A stretch of DNA of 64,000 bases. Source: Boesenbergia rotunda. Its lineage: Eukaryota > Streptophyta > Magnoliopsida > Zingiberales > Zingiberaceae. Below the pieces are notes generated by a model. It was given only the letters and a program-made list of their open reading frames with translations, ran no database searches and was not told where the DNA came from. A program made the translations under genes and the position numbers. The stretch lies in NCBI GenBank assembly GCA_024364735.1, contig JAGFNQ010004005.1, positions 499,456-563,455 of the forward strand, written 5' to 3'. Positions 1 through 11,733 of the stretch are shown one piece after another; position 1 is the stretch's first letter, and each line of letters starts with the position of its first letter.

Positions 1-43
1 TAAATTCTGTGTGTTATACTGACATTATTATTTTCAATTTCAG

Positions 44-453
44 ATATCACGGATGATATACGCGACGACTCATCCCGATGTGCGACTAAATGAATTGAGG
101 GAGGTGATTTAGGAGATAAAGTATGACCTAATTTATGCAATAAAGGGACATATTGGACTGCTCGATTGATTATTTTGGAAACTCGAGCAAGAAGAGTTTT
201 CAATCTTGGACAATTATAGGATCTAGGCTTTGATTCGATTATTGCCAGGGCATCCCAAAAAGGTTGTGCACCATATATGGGGGCATTATAAAAGGCGCAT
301 ATACAACATTTCTAGAGTTGTGCATATAGTTATTACATCATGTGTATCATGGTCTACCTGAGATTGCCTTAATCAAGTCTAGGAAAAAGGGATTTGTTGA
401 CCATTACATTAGTATTTATCTTAGGAGTGATATTAGCTTATATATATTATTAG
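44..453 (+). pseudogene. Remnant of the pre-gag transmembrane ORF of this Copia family
   Basis: Reading from base 44, decayed codons match the 191-residue ORF at 35508-36083 on the other strand: a DVR-NELRE segment, then LFWKLEQE, a DNYR segment and an HIWGHY-type segment. The last part (about 397-453) still reads as a hydrophobic stretch (LTITLVFILGVILAYIYY) followed by TAG at the position homologous to the intact stop. The acidic middle part of the intact copy is missing. Just upstream, bases 18-43 hold TACTGAC, a T-rich tract and CAG, which look like a branch point and 3' splice site and are also present in the other copy. Several stops and frameshifts make it a pseudogene. Its function is unknown. 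Confidence 0.7.
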
Positions 454-860
454 AGTTCTCTTATTGTTACTAACATTATGTACGAATAATATTAGTTCAT
501 TTAGTTTATAAAAGTCATGTAGTATATTTTTGTTATATATGAACAATTTTTTTTGAAATGTATGTTATATGTTAACAAACTAGAAAAATAATATTATGTG
601 TTAGTAGTCTTAAAAATACTGATTAGTTCATTTAAATGATGAGTTTATTTCATGATTGGTACAATTAATAATTAGTTCATGTGATAGGTGTGTGTAATAT
701 AACTTATTAATATTAATTAGATTAGAACATATGAATGATGAGTGAATATAGTTACCATTTGATTTTGTAAACCAATTCTAATTTACAATGAGTCAATCAT
801 TAATTATATGCATATAAATTATATTGAATTACTAAATAATATGTTTATTTATGTTAAATA

Positions 861-3800
861 ATGACAACTAAGAACATAATGGCAAAACTGAATAAGGAAA
901 AAAAATTATATAGGGACAACTATAAGACATGACACCTTAAGATAAAATTGTTCATGAGGAACAAGAAGTTATAGAGGTTGTGAATCAGTTTATCGAAGAA
1001 CTTACAAATGGTCTACAACATAGCATAAATGTGATCTTGATGCCTATAAATTATGCAAAGAAAAACACCACTACTAAGGGTATATTAATTTGTTCAATGA
1101 TAAATGACCTGTATATGAGTATGAGTCATTACCATCAGCTTATGTCGTTTGAGTTGCCCTAAGAGATAAATACAGTGAAGTTAACTTGAGCAAGCTTCGT
1201 CAATTGACAATTAAGTTTGATAGCTATAAGAAACACTTGAATCTCTCCATGGCCAAACATCTAAGGGAAATAGCGAATATAATTTGGGAGGTATAGACTG
1301 TTGGTCATGAGTTGACTAATGAACAACAGTTCAAGTAATTATCCATTCCCTTCTTGATTCTTAGGAAACATGAAACAAAATCTTACACACAATGAAAGTA
1401 TCAAGACTTTAACTGACGTCTCACGTCGTGTTAAACTAGAGGCAGAGAGAATAGAATCCGTAAGGATTTTGGATAAACTTTTGTAGCTGAAGATTTTGTT
1501 CGATCATTTGGATCCAAGAGTAAGAAAAGATAGTTTAAGAAAGGAAAAAAAAAGGAAAAGAAGCTAATGTTGCTGCTAGGCAAGATTCAATCAAAAAGAA
1601 TTTTAAAGAAATGAAATATGGACAGAAACATAAAAATAAGTTGACTTGCTAAAACTATGGCAAGATTGTCACTTGCTCAGGAATGTACTGAGCCAAAAAT
1701 GATAGATTCATGTTTATCTTCTTTCCTTGAATATTATGTTGCTAGTTTAGTGTTGTTAGCTAATTCTTATCTTTGTGGATTATAGATTCAGGAGCAATGA
1801 ACCATATAGCTCATGATTGAGCTACATTTGTAGAGCACCGTTAGGTATCAGCTGGCAACAAATGTATATATGTAGGAAACAATGCAAGGATTAAAGTTAA
1901 AGGAGTTGACACTTACAAACTCAACCTACGTGGTGGACGTATCTTATTTCTATATGATGTTCTTTATGCTCTTGAGATTCGACATAATCTGATTTTCGTT
2001 ACTAGTCTTCTTGATTTAGGTTTTGTATAAACTTTTACAGTCGGTGTGTGAAATTTCGTATTAACTCTGTATTAATTGGGTGTGGTTATATTACAAATGG
2101 TTTCATAGTTCTCATGTAGAACATGATATTAATTATGAAATTAATGATTATTTTTCAAATATTACTTTTACTAGTGATGTTGATATTAATGATGAAGTTT
2201 GACATACTAGACTAAGACATATCGGATAAGCACGAATAAATAGATTAGTTAAAGAGGACCTATTTGCACTCATGCTAAGATTAATTTATCTGTATGTGAG
2301 CATTATCTTGTTGGAAGAATAACTAGGAAACCATTTGGTAAGGCTATTAGAGTTAAATCACCATTGCAATTAATTCATTCAAAAATTTATGGTCTAATAA
2401 ATGTGAAGGCTATATATAGAAATTCCTATTTCATCACATTTAAAAATAACTTTATATGTTTTAGTCATGTGTATTTGATTTCTCATAAATATGAGTCAAT
2501 TGGATCATAAGATTAAAACCTTACGCACTGATCGTGGGGAAAAATATTTGTCTAATCAGTTCAAGACAATGTGTAATGATAAAGGGATTATTAGACAGCT
2601 AATAATCCCTGAAACTCCATAGGAAAATGAGATTACTGAAATAAGAAATTAAACTCTTATAGATATGGTTAAGTCTATGATAGTTGAAGCTAATTTGATA
2701 ATTCCCTATTAGGGAGATGCATTATTAGTAGCAACTTATATACTTAACTGAGTATCTTCTAAATTTATTTCATCTACTTCATATGAATGTTAGACAGACA
2801 GAAAATAAAATTTAAGTAATCTAAGCCTTGAGGATTAGCTACCTACGTTCATGATAAGACTCATAAATCTGATATATTATAAAGGAGAAAGGAAAGTTGA
2901 TCATCTTATCATTATATGTTGATGATATAATAATAGCTAAAAATGACATCTAGTTTGTGAAAGAAGTCAAATCATAACTTTCATTACAATTTGACATAAT
3001 ATATATGAGAAAAGCTGAGTACATCTTAGGAGTAAAGATCATTAGAGATCAATTAAAAAGACTCTTAGATTTGTCTCAAGAAACTTATATCACTAAGATG
3101 CTATAATACTTTAATATGTCAAATTGTATCATTTAACAAACTCTCATAGCGAGAGGTATTATTCTGAGTAAAAGTATGTAACCCAAGACTTCCGATGAAA
3201 TAGCTAGCCGACATGAAAAAAAATCAAATACTATGTCAAAGGTAGTTTAATATATACTATGTTGTGTATACACATTATGATATCAGCTATGTTGTTGGTT
3301 TAGTTAACCGTTTCTAATATAATCCAGGATCGAGACATTAGAAAGCTGTGAAAAGGATATTCAGATATCTTAAAGGAACATCAAATTATTGTCTCTATTT
3401 TCAAGGATTAAATATGAGCCTGAAGGGTTATACAGATACAGATTAGGCAGGAGACCTTGATGATAGAAAATTTACATCTGACTATACCTTTTTGCTGAAT
3501 GGTAGCGCGATCTCATACATGGAACAACAAGAAATAAACTCGTGTAACGCTGTCGATAATGGAAGTTGATTATGTGGCTTGTGCAAGAAGCTGTCTGACT
3601 GAGATGTTTCCTAAAGCATCCAAAGATTGTTGAGGGCAGTGGGAGTCCTGTTACAATATACTATGACAATCAAGTTGTTTTAAGTTTTTTCAAGGATCCC
3701 AAATATCATAGCAAAGGTAAGCATATTGAAATTAAGTATAATTTTGTAAGGGATATTAATGACAAGAAAAAGATAATTCTAGAGTATATCCTTATGTGTA

Positions 3801-3878
3801 TTATTTTCTTTTACTAAGTCATTAACTAAAGAGTTATTTCAAGGAAATGTGAAGTTTTTGGAACTTCATAAAATGTGA
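861..3878 (+). pseudogene. Broken Copia gag-pol polyprotein
   Basis: The gag start at 861 (MTTKN-like) aligns with the gag of the 29637-37237 element. A decayed zinc knuckle lies near 1650-1690. The protease active-site region (IDSGA) is near 1780. A pre-integrase and integrase segment (LRTDRG-like) is near 2520, and an integrase tail containing VHDKTHK is at about 2850. This is followed almost at once by the reverse-transcriptase YVDD region near 2918, whereas the two are about 1 kb apart in the other copy. About 0.95 kb of the integrase C-terminus and RT N-terminus has therefore been deleted near 2880. RNase H follows to the stop at 3876-3878. Stops and frameshifts rule out function. Confidence 0.82.
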
Positions 3879-4978
3879 ATATATTGTAAAAATAATTATA
3901 TATATGAAATGTCATGACCTATTTGGTGTATATGTTGTTGTATATTTTGGATAAAATCTCGATGAACATGTTGGCAGGTTGAGATTGTCCACTCACATAG
4001 ATAGTTATCTCTATTTGTAGAGTATAAATAAAAATAAAACCATTACTTATGGGACATCTTATATAGTTGTGAATAGAGATATACTCATAAGTTAGAGTCA
4101 CCTTGATAGTTTTGTCAAGATGAGATCATTTGTGAATTGATAATGATCGGAGTAAATATATCCACCATTTATTGAACCTGTTAGAGATTATACTTGAATT
4201 CATAAGTTGAATTCGGGATTAGACATTGGGAATGCCTAAATTCAAATCTATACGATATTAAAATTGAGTAAAATATGCACTTTTTATTAATAAAGAGAAA
4301 AACATCATAGCATATGATTCATACCACGTGTGCAATAGTGACATTAAAGGTAGTAGGAGAATGGATCTCTGTTTCTTTATTATGTGAGACCCTTGAGATT
4401 ATAAGTTAACCTCAATTTTATCCTAAGTGACTATTTAGCTGTCTACTTAAAGTTATAATCAGTGTATGTTATTTTAGCATGCAACCTATTTACTATGGAT
4501 GATTCGATCTATGAAGCATAATTAGGAAAGCAACTGATTAAAATTAATAGATTCTAGCTCAAAAGGAAGATTAAGATAGATTTACGACTTTGACATTTAT
4601 TCATTGGTCGTGTAATTATATTTTTTGTTGAGTACATAAATATGATTGTGAATAATTGTATTGATTGGAGATATTGAACATGCTTTCGACATAATTGTCA
4701 CTTCGAGTGATTAGAGATGTTCATATTGATATAAATGGTTTAATCTGGTATAAATGCAAGATATTAATGTCTCTGATTCATTCTATAGAGCAACTAAATG
4801 GTCTTTGTTTAACAACTTTCTTAGCAATAAATACTCAATGTGCTTACTATTGCATTAGACATTTTTCCTTATGTGTGAATTGGATGGTCTTATATGGTCT
4901 TTGTGACTTAATTCTTATATAGTATTTGTGACGTGATTCTAACATTGTCTTGGTGACTCGACTTGGACGAATGGGAGA

Positions 4979-5394
4979 TATTGGTAATAGAGGTGTGGGT
5001 CTACCTTCAATGCTCACATTGCCCACTCTTGATTGGGACAAATTGTCCTTATTACCCCTGATAGGATTCCCATTATAAAATGGGTTAGTCCAAGGGTGAG
5101 AGTCATCCCGAAATCTGTGAGATAAGTTTTTCACAAAGAGAAGAAGAACATTCAACTGGCGAAAGGGATTTGCATCGTAAATCTCGCACGAAGGTTCATT
5201 GTGATCTTTTTGCAAAAGACAAGCGCTTCTCTCCAAATTCTTCGTCAAAGTAAGGTATGAGATTTTACAGTATTTTCGTTCTATATTCAATACATATACT
5301 TGGAGAAAAAACTGTTTCCACCTCTCAATCGTTTGACGATCGGTTATAAATTGATTTCGTAATTTATCTTCCTTTATATAATTCGCCGATAACA
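4979..5394 (+). repeat. 3' LTR of the degenerate Copia element
   Basis: It directly follows the purine tract ATGGGAGA. It begins TATTGG (expected TGTTGG, one change) and ends GATAACA, giving the inverted TGTTR...YAACA type ends of Copia LTRs. A TATA-like box (TATAAAA) sits at 5074-5080. An ORF-like run on the opposite strand here is chance. The matching 5' LTR is outside the window. The five bases after it, TGTGA (5395-5399), are the predicted target duplication. Confidence 0.65.
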
Positions 5395-6374
5395 TGTGAG
5401 TGGGACTAATTGTGAGGGATCTATAGGATGAGCATATATAATTGCTTTTGCTACGTGTAAGTGTCTAGTAATTTAAGATTATATGTTGAAAGCTAAAACA
5501 TCTCTATATGAGGACCAATTATATTAATTTTAGAATGTAAAGCATAAAAAGAATAATACAGTAGGAAAACAATACACAACTTAGTATTTTTGAACTTAAA
5601 AAAATTATTATTATGTATGAACAAAAAACGAAAGAAAAGATCAAAAACTATATAAAAAAATCTTTCAAAAATAATTAGTATTTCTATAATTTGGCAAATT
5701 GGTCCTAATAAATTGAAGATATGAGGTTTGAGAAAAAAATATGTATAATTTTTTACCTAATTTACAATAAAGTTCTCATGCTTCATGGCTTTCAATCATG
5801 CATAAATAACTTCTCGTGTATATGTATAATTTTTCATAGCTATTTCTATGTTAGTTTACAGGAACGCAAATGTCTTGGTCCTTTGATTGGTTTGCATTTA
5901 AATAGGAAACTGTGGCTTCTTCTTCATTATCATTGGATTGAATAATGATACCAATTTACACTCTCCATGAATTGAATTAGGAGGTCTCTGCTCATTGGAT
6001 CCTTGCTTTTACAGGTATTGAATCTCCTTTTTTCTTGTTCTAATCTTTTTATATATATTTTACTTTTTGCACGAAAAGTTTCCGTAATCATCCATTGGTT
6101 CAATCCTTTAGAATTTCTCAAGAAAAAAATGCAAGAAAAAAGATTAAAATTTCGTTACTTTTATTTTGTTGTTGGAGGATGTTTGGATATTCCTCTGTTC
6201 TTGTTCAAAATTGATTGGGGATGTGGATGATTCAAGGGAGAGGATCCAGAGCGGCACAATTCCACCGGCCTTCTGTTTCGATTCTTTTCTCGGCGATGTA
6301 AAGCATTCAATCAGGGGCATCAAAATCCATGATCGTTACGCAAAAATTCGGTGAAGAATCACTAAGGCGACGAC
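5395..6374. other. AT-rich intergenic region and leader of the ITN1-like gene
   Basis: No coding sequence is supported here. The AT-rich sequence becomes GC-richer from about 6230, which probably includes the 5' untranslated leader of the gene starting at 6375. I see no convincing TATA box. Confidence 0.5.
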
Positions 6375-8162
6375 ATGGAACCGCCGGTCCGGCAGCCGAG
6401 CTTTCGCCGGAAAAAGATGACGAAGCAGCTCACCGGAAAGAGGGACGACACCCCCCTGCACACCGCCGCCAGGTCCGGAAATTTGCCGGCGGTGAAGGAG
6501 CTCATTTCCAATGCGAAGGACGAAGGATTGCAGGATTTGTTAGGCAAGCAGAACCAAGCAGGGGAGATTGCTCTATTCGTCGCGGCCGAGTACGGCTTCG
6601 TCGACGTGGTGAAGGAGATGATCGAACACCATGACGTCACCATGGCCGGCGTCAAGGCCAAGAATGGCTTCGACGCCCTCCACATCGCCGCCAAGCAAGG
6701 GGACGTAGGTATTGCGTTCTAACCCGATGGATGCAGATTTCCACAAAAGATCCCCTTTTTGATCGTCATCCGATACGATTCGATTGAGCAGAGGTGGTGA
6801 AGGTGCTGATGAACGCGTTGCCGGAGCTCTCCCTGACGGTGGACTTGACGAACACCACCGCGCTCCACACGGCGGCGGCGCAGGGCCACATCGAGGTGGT
6901 GAACCTTCTGCTGGCGGCCGACAACAGCCTCGCGCTGATCGCGAGGAGCAACGGGAAGACGGCGCTGCACTCGGCGTCGAGGAACGGGCACTTGGAGGTG
7001 GCGAAGGCTCTGCTGAGGAAAACGCCTGCGATCGCGACGAGGACGGATAAGAAAGGGCAGACCGCGCTCCACATGGCCGCCAAGGGGACGAGCCCGGAGA
7101 TGGTGGAGGCGCTCCTTGCCGCCGAGCCGTCTCTGCTTAATGCCGTCGACAAGAAGTGGGACACGCCGTTGCATATCGCGGCCAGGAAAGGCCGAGCTCC
7201 GGTGAGTTAATTAAAGCAGTTCGTCGCGAACGATGCTGAAGGAATATTTAGTGAGTTTGTTTATGTTGCAGATAATAAAGATATTGATGGAGGCAGAGGA
7301 GGAGGCGGTAGAGAAGAAGGCGATCAACAAGACAGGGGAGACGGCGCTGGACGTGGCAGAGAAAATTGGGGATGAAAAGATCACCGGAATGCTGGTGGCT
7401 GGCGGGGTGCCGACGGCGCGGGCTGTTCGGCCGCCGCCTGCAGCGGCGGGGAACCCCGCGAGGGAACTGAAGCAGACGGTGAGCGACATAAAGCACGAGG
7501 TTCAGTCGCAGATGGAGCACACGCGGCAGACGCGGCGGCGGGTGCAGGGGATCGCGCGGCGGCTAGACAAGCTGCACGAGGAGGGGCTGAACAACGCGAT
7601 CAACTCGACGACGGTGGTGGCGGTGCTGATCGCGTCGGTGACGTTCGCGGCGATCTTCACGGTGCCGGGGGAGTACGTGGACTCCGCGGGTATGGCGCCG
7701 GGGCTGACGATGGGGGAGGCCAACGTGGCGCACCAGCTGCCGTTCATGGTCTTCTTCGTGTTCGACGCGGTGGCGCTTTTCATCTCGCTGGCGGTGGTGG
7801 TGGTGCAGACGTCGGTGGTGGTCATCGAGCGAGGAGCCAAGCGGAGGATGATGGCGGTGATCAATAAACTGATGTGGGCAGCCTGCGTGCTGGTGAGCGT
7901 GTCGTTCCTGGCGCTGTGCTTCATCGTAGTGGGGGCGGAGGGACGGTCGTTAGCGGTGGCGGTGACGGTGATGGGCACGGTGATCATGGCGGCGACTCTG
8001 GGGACCATGCTCTACTGGGTGATCGCTCACCGGATGGAGGCAAGGAAGCTGAGGAGCATACGGCGGTCGTCCATCAGTAGGTCACGCTCTTGGTCGGCGT
8101 CCGGCGACGTCCCCGACGGCGACCTGTACGATAGTAGAGAGTACAAGATGTACGCAATTTGA
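6375..8162 (+). CDS. ITN1: ITN1-like ankyrin-repeat protein with PGG membrane domain
   Basis: Exons are 6375-6708, 6792-7201 and 7272-8162, giving 544 residues. Intron 1 (83 nt, GTATTG...CAG) and intron 2 (70 nt, GTGAGT...CAG) are placed so the ankyrin register stays continuous across both junctions. Residues 1-22 contain the family's KKMTKQLTGKR motif. About 23-290 are ankyrin repeats (TPLHTAA, TALHTAA, TALHSAS, TALHMA, TPLHIAA, TALDVAE). A basic linker with NPARELKQTVSDIKHEV follows. The PGG domain at about 350-460 begins LNNAINSTTVVAVLIA and has four predicted membrane spans (about 361-378, 405-430, 448-468, 475-498). The C-terminus is the family's YKMYAI. Arabidopsis ITN1 is about 590 residues, so the N-terminus is shorter here. 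In Arabidopsis, ITN1 is a plasma-membrane protein linked to salt and ABA-dependent oxidative signalling; the role here is inferred. The gene is intact and very GC-rich. Confidence 0.93.
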
Positions 8163-8659
8163 CGGAAGCATTTTCATATCACCCCTTTAACTTTATATAT
8201 TTAATTTTTTCCAAAATTCCTCTGAGTTGGGAATTATAAATTGCTTATTATTTTAAATTTACATCAGTAATTTCTCAAAGCTAATGTTTCTGATGAATGA
8301 CCAAAAAGACGCATCCAAGTTTTATTATTTATAAACGCATTTAATTTTTATTTTGCCCCCAATCACATAAGTGTTTTCTTTTTTAGATGGTCAATTATTA
8401 ATGCATGATGAGATTACTATCCTGAAGTCTCGATTTTTATCCTCTCAAATATTAGTTACTGCTAGACTTAATAGTCATATATGATTTATCTCCTTCCACG
8501 ATACTTAAAAACGAGCTGTGAGAAATATATGAGATGAGCGTTATCATCCTTGTCATCATTTTCTTTTTTAGTTCCCATGGATTGGGACAATTGGTTCATA
8601 CAAGAATATACAAGAGTATTGTTGCTCCCAGCGGGCGGAATACAATGTTGTCATTCCTA
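8163..8659. other. Intergenic, no feature recognised
   Basis: AT-rich sequence downstream of the ITN1-like gene. It presumably holds the 3' untranslated region at first. I see no coding or repeat structure up to the GTTGT target duplication at 8660. Confidence 0.4.
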
Positions 8660-8664
8660 GTTGT

Positions 8665-9641
8665 AGTTGGGTGATCGGATGCCGGCTAGAGAGGCAGTGA
8701 ATAACTTGTTGCCCTTAAATCGTCGGTTCTATTCCTATAATATTAGTATGCGCAACGGAAATATAATTAAACTAAAATACTAACAAGAAGACAACCCAAT
8801 GTAATATGGTTTGGAGATGACGCACCTATTGCACAGTTGTCAATAAGGTGGTCAATCCCGATCCATCGGTGGATGACTCTCCGGAAAACCTCCGATTATG
8901 CTCACATAGCTCCTTATGGGTGGAGAAACATCGCCACAATCTCACCAAGAACACTTGAGCACTTAACTATTAATTGACCTTTAACCAAGATCAATTTCGT
9001 CAACAGTGCTCAAGCAAACCGAGTTTTCTTAAATAGAACTCGTTTACTGATCTAGTCATTACCAGTCGACTAGTGCCAACACCAGTCGATTGACAGTTGT
9101 CGAATTCGAACGTTACAGCTCAACGTTCGAATCCAACCGACACCAGTCGACTGTACAGAAAGATCAGTCGACTGATCTTTCAGTGACCTCAACCAGTCGA
9201 CTGATCCCATACCAGTCGACTGATCCCATACCAGTCGACTGGTAAACCCTAAACCTAGAGTTTCCCTTTCCGAGTACATTTTAATCGCACTCAGACCTTT
9301 ACAACTCACTTGACTCTTCTTTATAGCCTTAACTATTGCCTTCAATACTTCTTCGCTTTGACTCTCGTCTCTCAAATGCATACAAGTCCGCAGCTCATCC
9401 TCATGTCATCCTCCGCGTATGCCTCAAAGTGCACTTCCCTCGGCTCATTACTACTACCATGTCCATGATTCCTCGGATGCTCCATCCTTTACCGGACCCG
9501 AATGCATTAATCTGAGTCATATGTGTATTCTGCAAACCTGTACACTCAAATACAGATATCAAATATAAGGGCGAACCTAACTTAAACTCTTTGCCCAAAT
9601 ATTAAAACAAATGGTTCTACGGATCATAGATTGCCTTAACA
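8665..9641 (-). repeat. 3' LTR of the SIRE-like derivative
   Basis: It aligns end to end with 13421-14292. The terminal base has changed (AGTTGGGTG for TGTTGAGTG) and the other end reads TTAACA. It contains several copies of the perfect palindrome ACCAGTCGACTGGT and relatives between about 9060 and 9245. The segment rich in these palindromes lies in the U3-like half when read on the minus strand. Confidence 0.8.
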
Positions 9642-9652
9642 ATCTCCTTTTT
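9642..9652 (-). promoter_or_regulatory. Polypurine tract for plus-strand DNA priming
   Basis: On the minus strand this reads AAAAAGGAGAT immediately before the 3' LTR. It is the same arrangement as the stronger AAAAAGGGGGAGAT tract at 53947-53960 in the large SIRE-like element. Confidence 0.65.
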
Positions 9653-10353
9653 GATGTTTGACAATACATTTAAGTTAAAGAAAACATATAGCAAATACAA
9701 ATGCTAAAAACATTTGGACTTACGTTGCCAAAGCTACACCTTGGACTTATATCGCAAATGCATATATAATACAATGCAAACAATGCATGAATCATATCAC
9801 AGAGCATCCCCCAACACCTAAACTCCTCGATGAGTTAGAATTTTCATCAAGGGATTTTTAAGAACCTATCCCAAGGCTCTCCCTACACTTGGACTTACCA
9901 AGGGTTTTTTAAGAACCTATCAAAAGGCTTTCTCATTGCCAATAAATGAGCAACAAAGCTCCCCTTCACCTAAGTTTCCCGTTGAGCTAGAATTTCTTGC
10001 AAAGGTACATAATATTTTCTCAATTAAATCTTAATTCTCCCTTTTTAGTATACATAAAAAAAACTCTAACAATATCTCAATCATTAGATTCTTTACCGTC
10101 TAATTACCATAAACATTGTGTATTAACTCCCCATAAGATCATACACAAGTTTGACATCATTAGGACACTTTTCGATCTTGCAGAAAATAATTTCAGCATA
10201 TATCAGTCAACTGAGACAGTTATCAGTCGAATGATCCCTATCAAAAAACACCTTATAGTATTACCAATCGACTGCCCCTCTACACCAGTCGACTGACACC
10301 CTAAAATTAGCCTTTCAACATTTCTGAACCTAATTTCCGAAATGCATAACTAA

Positions 10354-11323
10354 TGTTGAAGGAATCTATGATCCGTGAGACTATGTGTTTTGATGTTTGG
10401 GCAAACGGTTTAAGTTAGGTTCACCTTTTTATTTGATATGTATATTTGAGTGTGCAGGTTTTGTAGGATATACATAGACTCGGCTTGATGGCTTCGAGTC
10501 TGGTGAAGGATGGTGCATCCGAGGGACCATGGACAAGACAACAACGATGAGCCGAGGGAAGCGAACTTCGAGGCATACACGAAGGATGGCATGTGAAGAT
10601 AAGCCACGAGCTTGTATGCATCTGAGGGACGAGAGCCAAAGCGAAGAAGGTTTGAAGACAAGAGTTAAAGCTGCAAAGGAAGAGTCAAGTGAGTCGTGAG
10701 GATTTAAGTGCGAGTGAACTGTACTTGGGAAGGGAACCCCTAGGTTTAGGGTTTGGTTAGTCCTCTGGTACGGGATCAATTTACTAGTAGAGGTCACAGA
10801 AAGATCAGCCGACTGATCTTCTGTGCAGTCGACTGGTGTCAACTAAGAATTCGAACGTTGAGTTGTAATGTTCGGATTTGGCTAGATCAGTCAACTGGTT
10901 CCACTGGTATTGCAACCAATTGACTAGTAACGCCTAGTTCAGCCACGAGCTCTATTTAAGGGAGCTTGGTTTGGCTGGCTAAGGCTGACGGAATTAGTCT
11001 TGGTTAAAGGCCAATTAGTAGTCTTTTTGCTTAGAGATCTTGTGCGAGTTTGCAGCGAGGTTTCTCCACCCATAAGGAGTTATACGAGCATAGCTAGAGC
11101 TTTTTCGGGGAGTCATCTGCCGAAGGATCGGGATCGTCCACCTTACAGACTGCCATGAAGTAGGAGTCTTATCTCTAAACCAGGTTAAACGGTTTGTGTT
11201 CTTCTTGTGAGTTAAGTTAATTGTTATTCTGCTTGCGCACTAACATAATAGGAAGAAAAACCAAAGCATTGAGGATGAGAAGCTATTCACCCCCTCCCCC
11301 CTAGCCGACCTACGATCCAGTAT
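10354..11323 (+). mobile_element. Solo LTR of the same SIRE-like family, nested and inverted
   Basis: The segment is similar, in reverse complement, to the LTR at 8665-9641. It begins TGTTGAAGG and runs through the conserved TTTAAGTTAGGTTC and CCGAGGGA segments to a C-rich end near 11323. No internal retrotransposon sequence borders it. Near-matching 5-bp flanks (ACTAA at 10349-10353, ACCAA at 11324-11328) support insertion followed by LTR-LTR recombination. It contains CAGTCGACTG palindromes near 10830. Confidence 0.72.
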
Positions 11324-11733
11324 ACCAAATTCCACATATCTCTAAAAATTCTAAATTTTATGGAGAGGTCTGTGATACTCATAACTACTTTAAAAATACA
11401 TTTAAAAATATACATATCTCAGTTCTCAGGATTGACATAAAACCCAAAACTAGCTAAATGGTTTAATTGAACGTTGACCTAAAATCCTAATTTTGACTTT
11501 CTCTTGATGTATCTGCCCATACCAAACCACAATGCATCCCTAACATTGGCTTATATGACATCTATATATCAAAAACTAAATTTTCATGCAATATGACCCC
11601 AATGTCATATTTCTTGCATAAAACACAAACCATATGTGTCAAATCCCTTATGTTTAAGACTCAAATTCGTCTCCAAACCCTTTGGCACATTTAGTGGTCC
11701 ATCTAGACCCCTCAAGCGATATCCTCCTGAGAT

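Larger units (their letters stand above)
1..4978 (+). mobile_element. Degenerate TNT1-like Copia retrotransposon, internal region (5' LTR outside window)
   Basis: The stretch follows, segment by segment, the order of the better preserved Copia on the opposite strand at 29637-37237: leader and pre-gag ORF, gag, protease, integrase, reverse transcriptase/RNase H, then about 1.1 kb of untranslated sequence ending in a purine tract (ATGGGAGA, 4971-4978) before the 3' LTR. Stop codons and indels occur throughout, so it is an old inactive copy. The 5' LTR and primer-binding site would lie left of base 1. The untranslated part (3879-4970) aligns almost continuously by eye with the reverse complement of 29967-31133. 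Confidence 0.85.

Noticed and set aside
4847..5395. 182-codon open frame on the minus strand
   Set aside because: It runs antisense through the 3' LTR of the degenerate Copia and resembles no protein family.
7502..8008. 168-codon minus-strand frame over the ITN1-like gene, and other frames antisense to GC-rich exons
   Set aside because: Shadow frames caused by high third-position GC. The plus-strand frame has clear ankyrin and PGG motifs.
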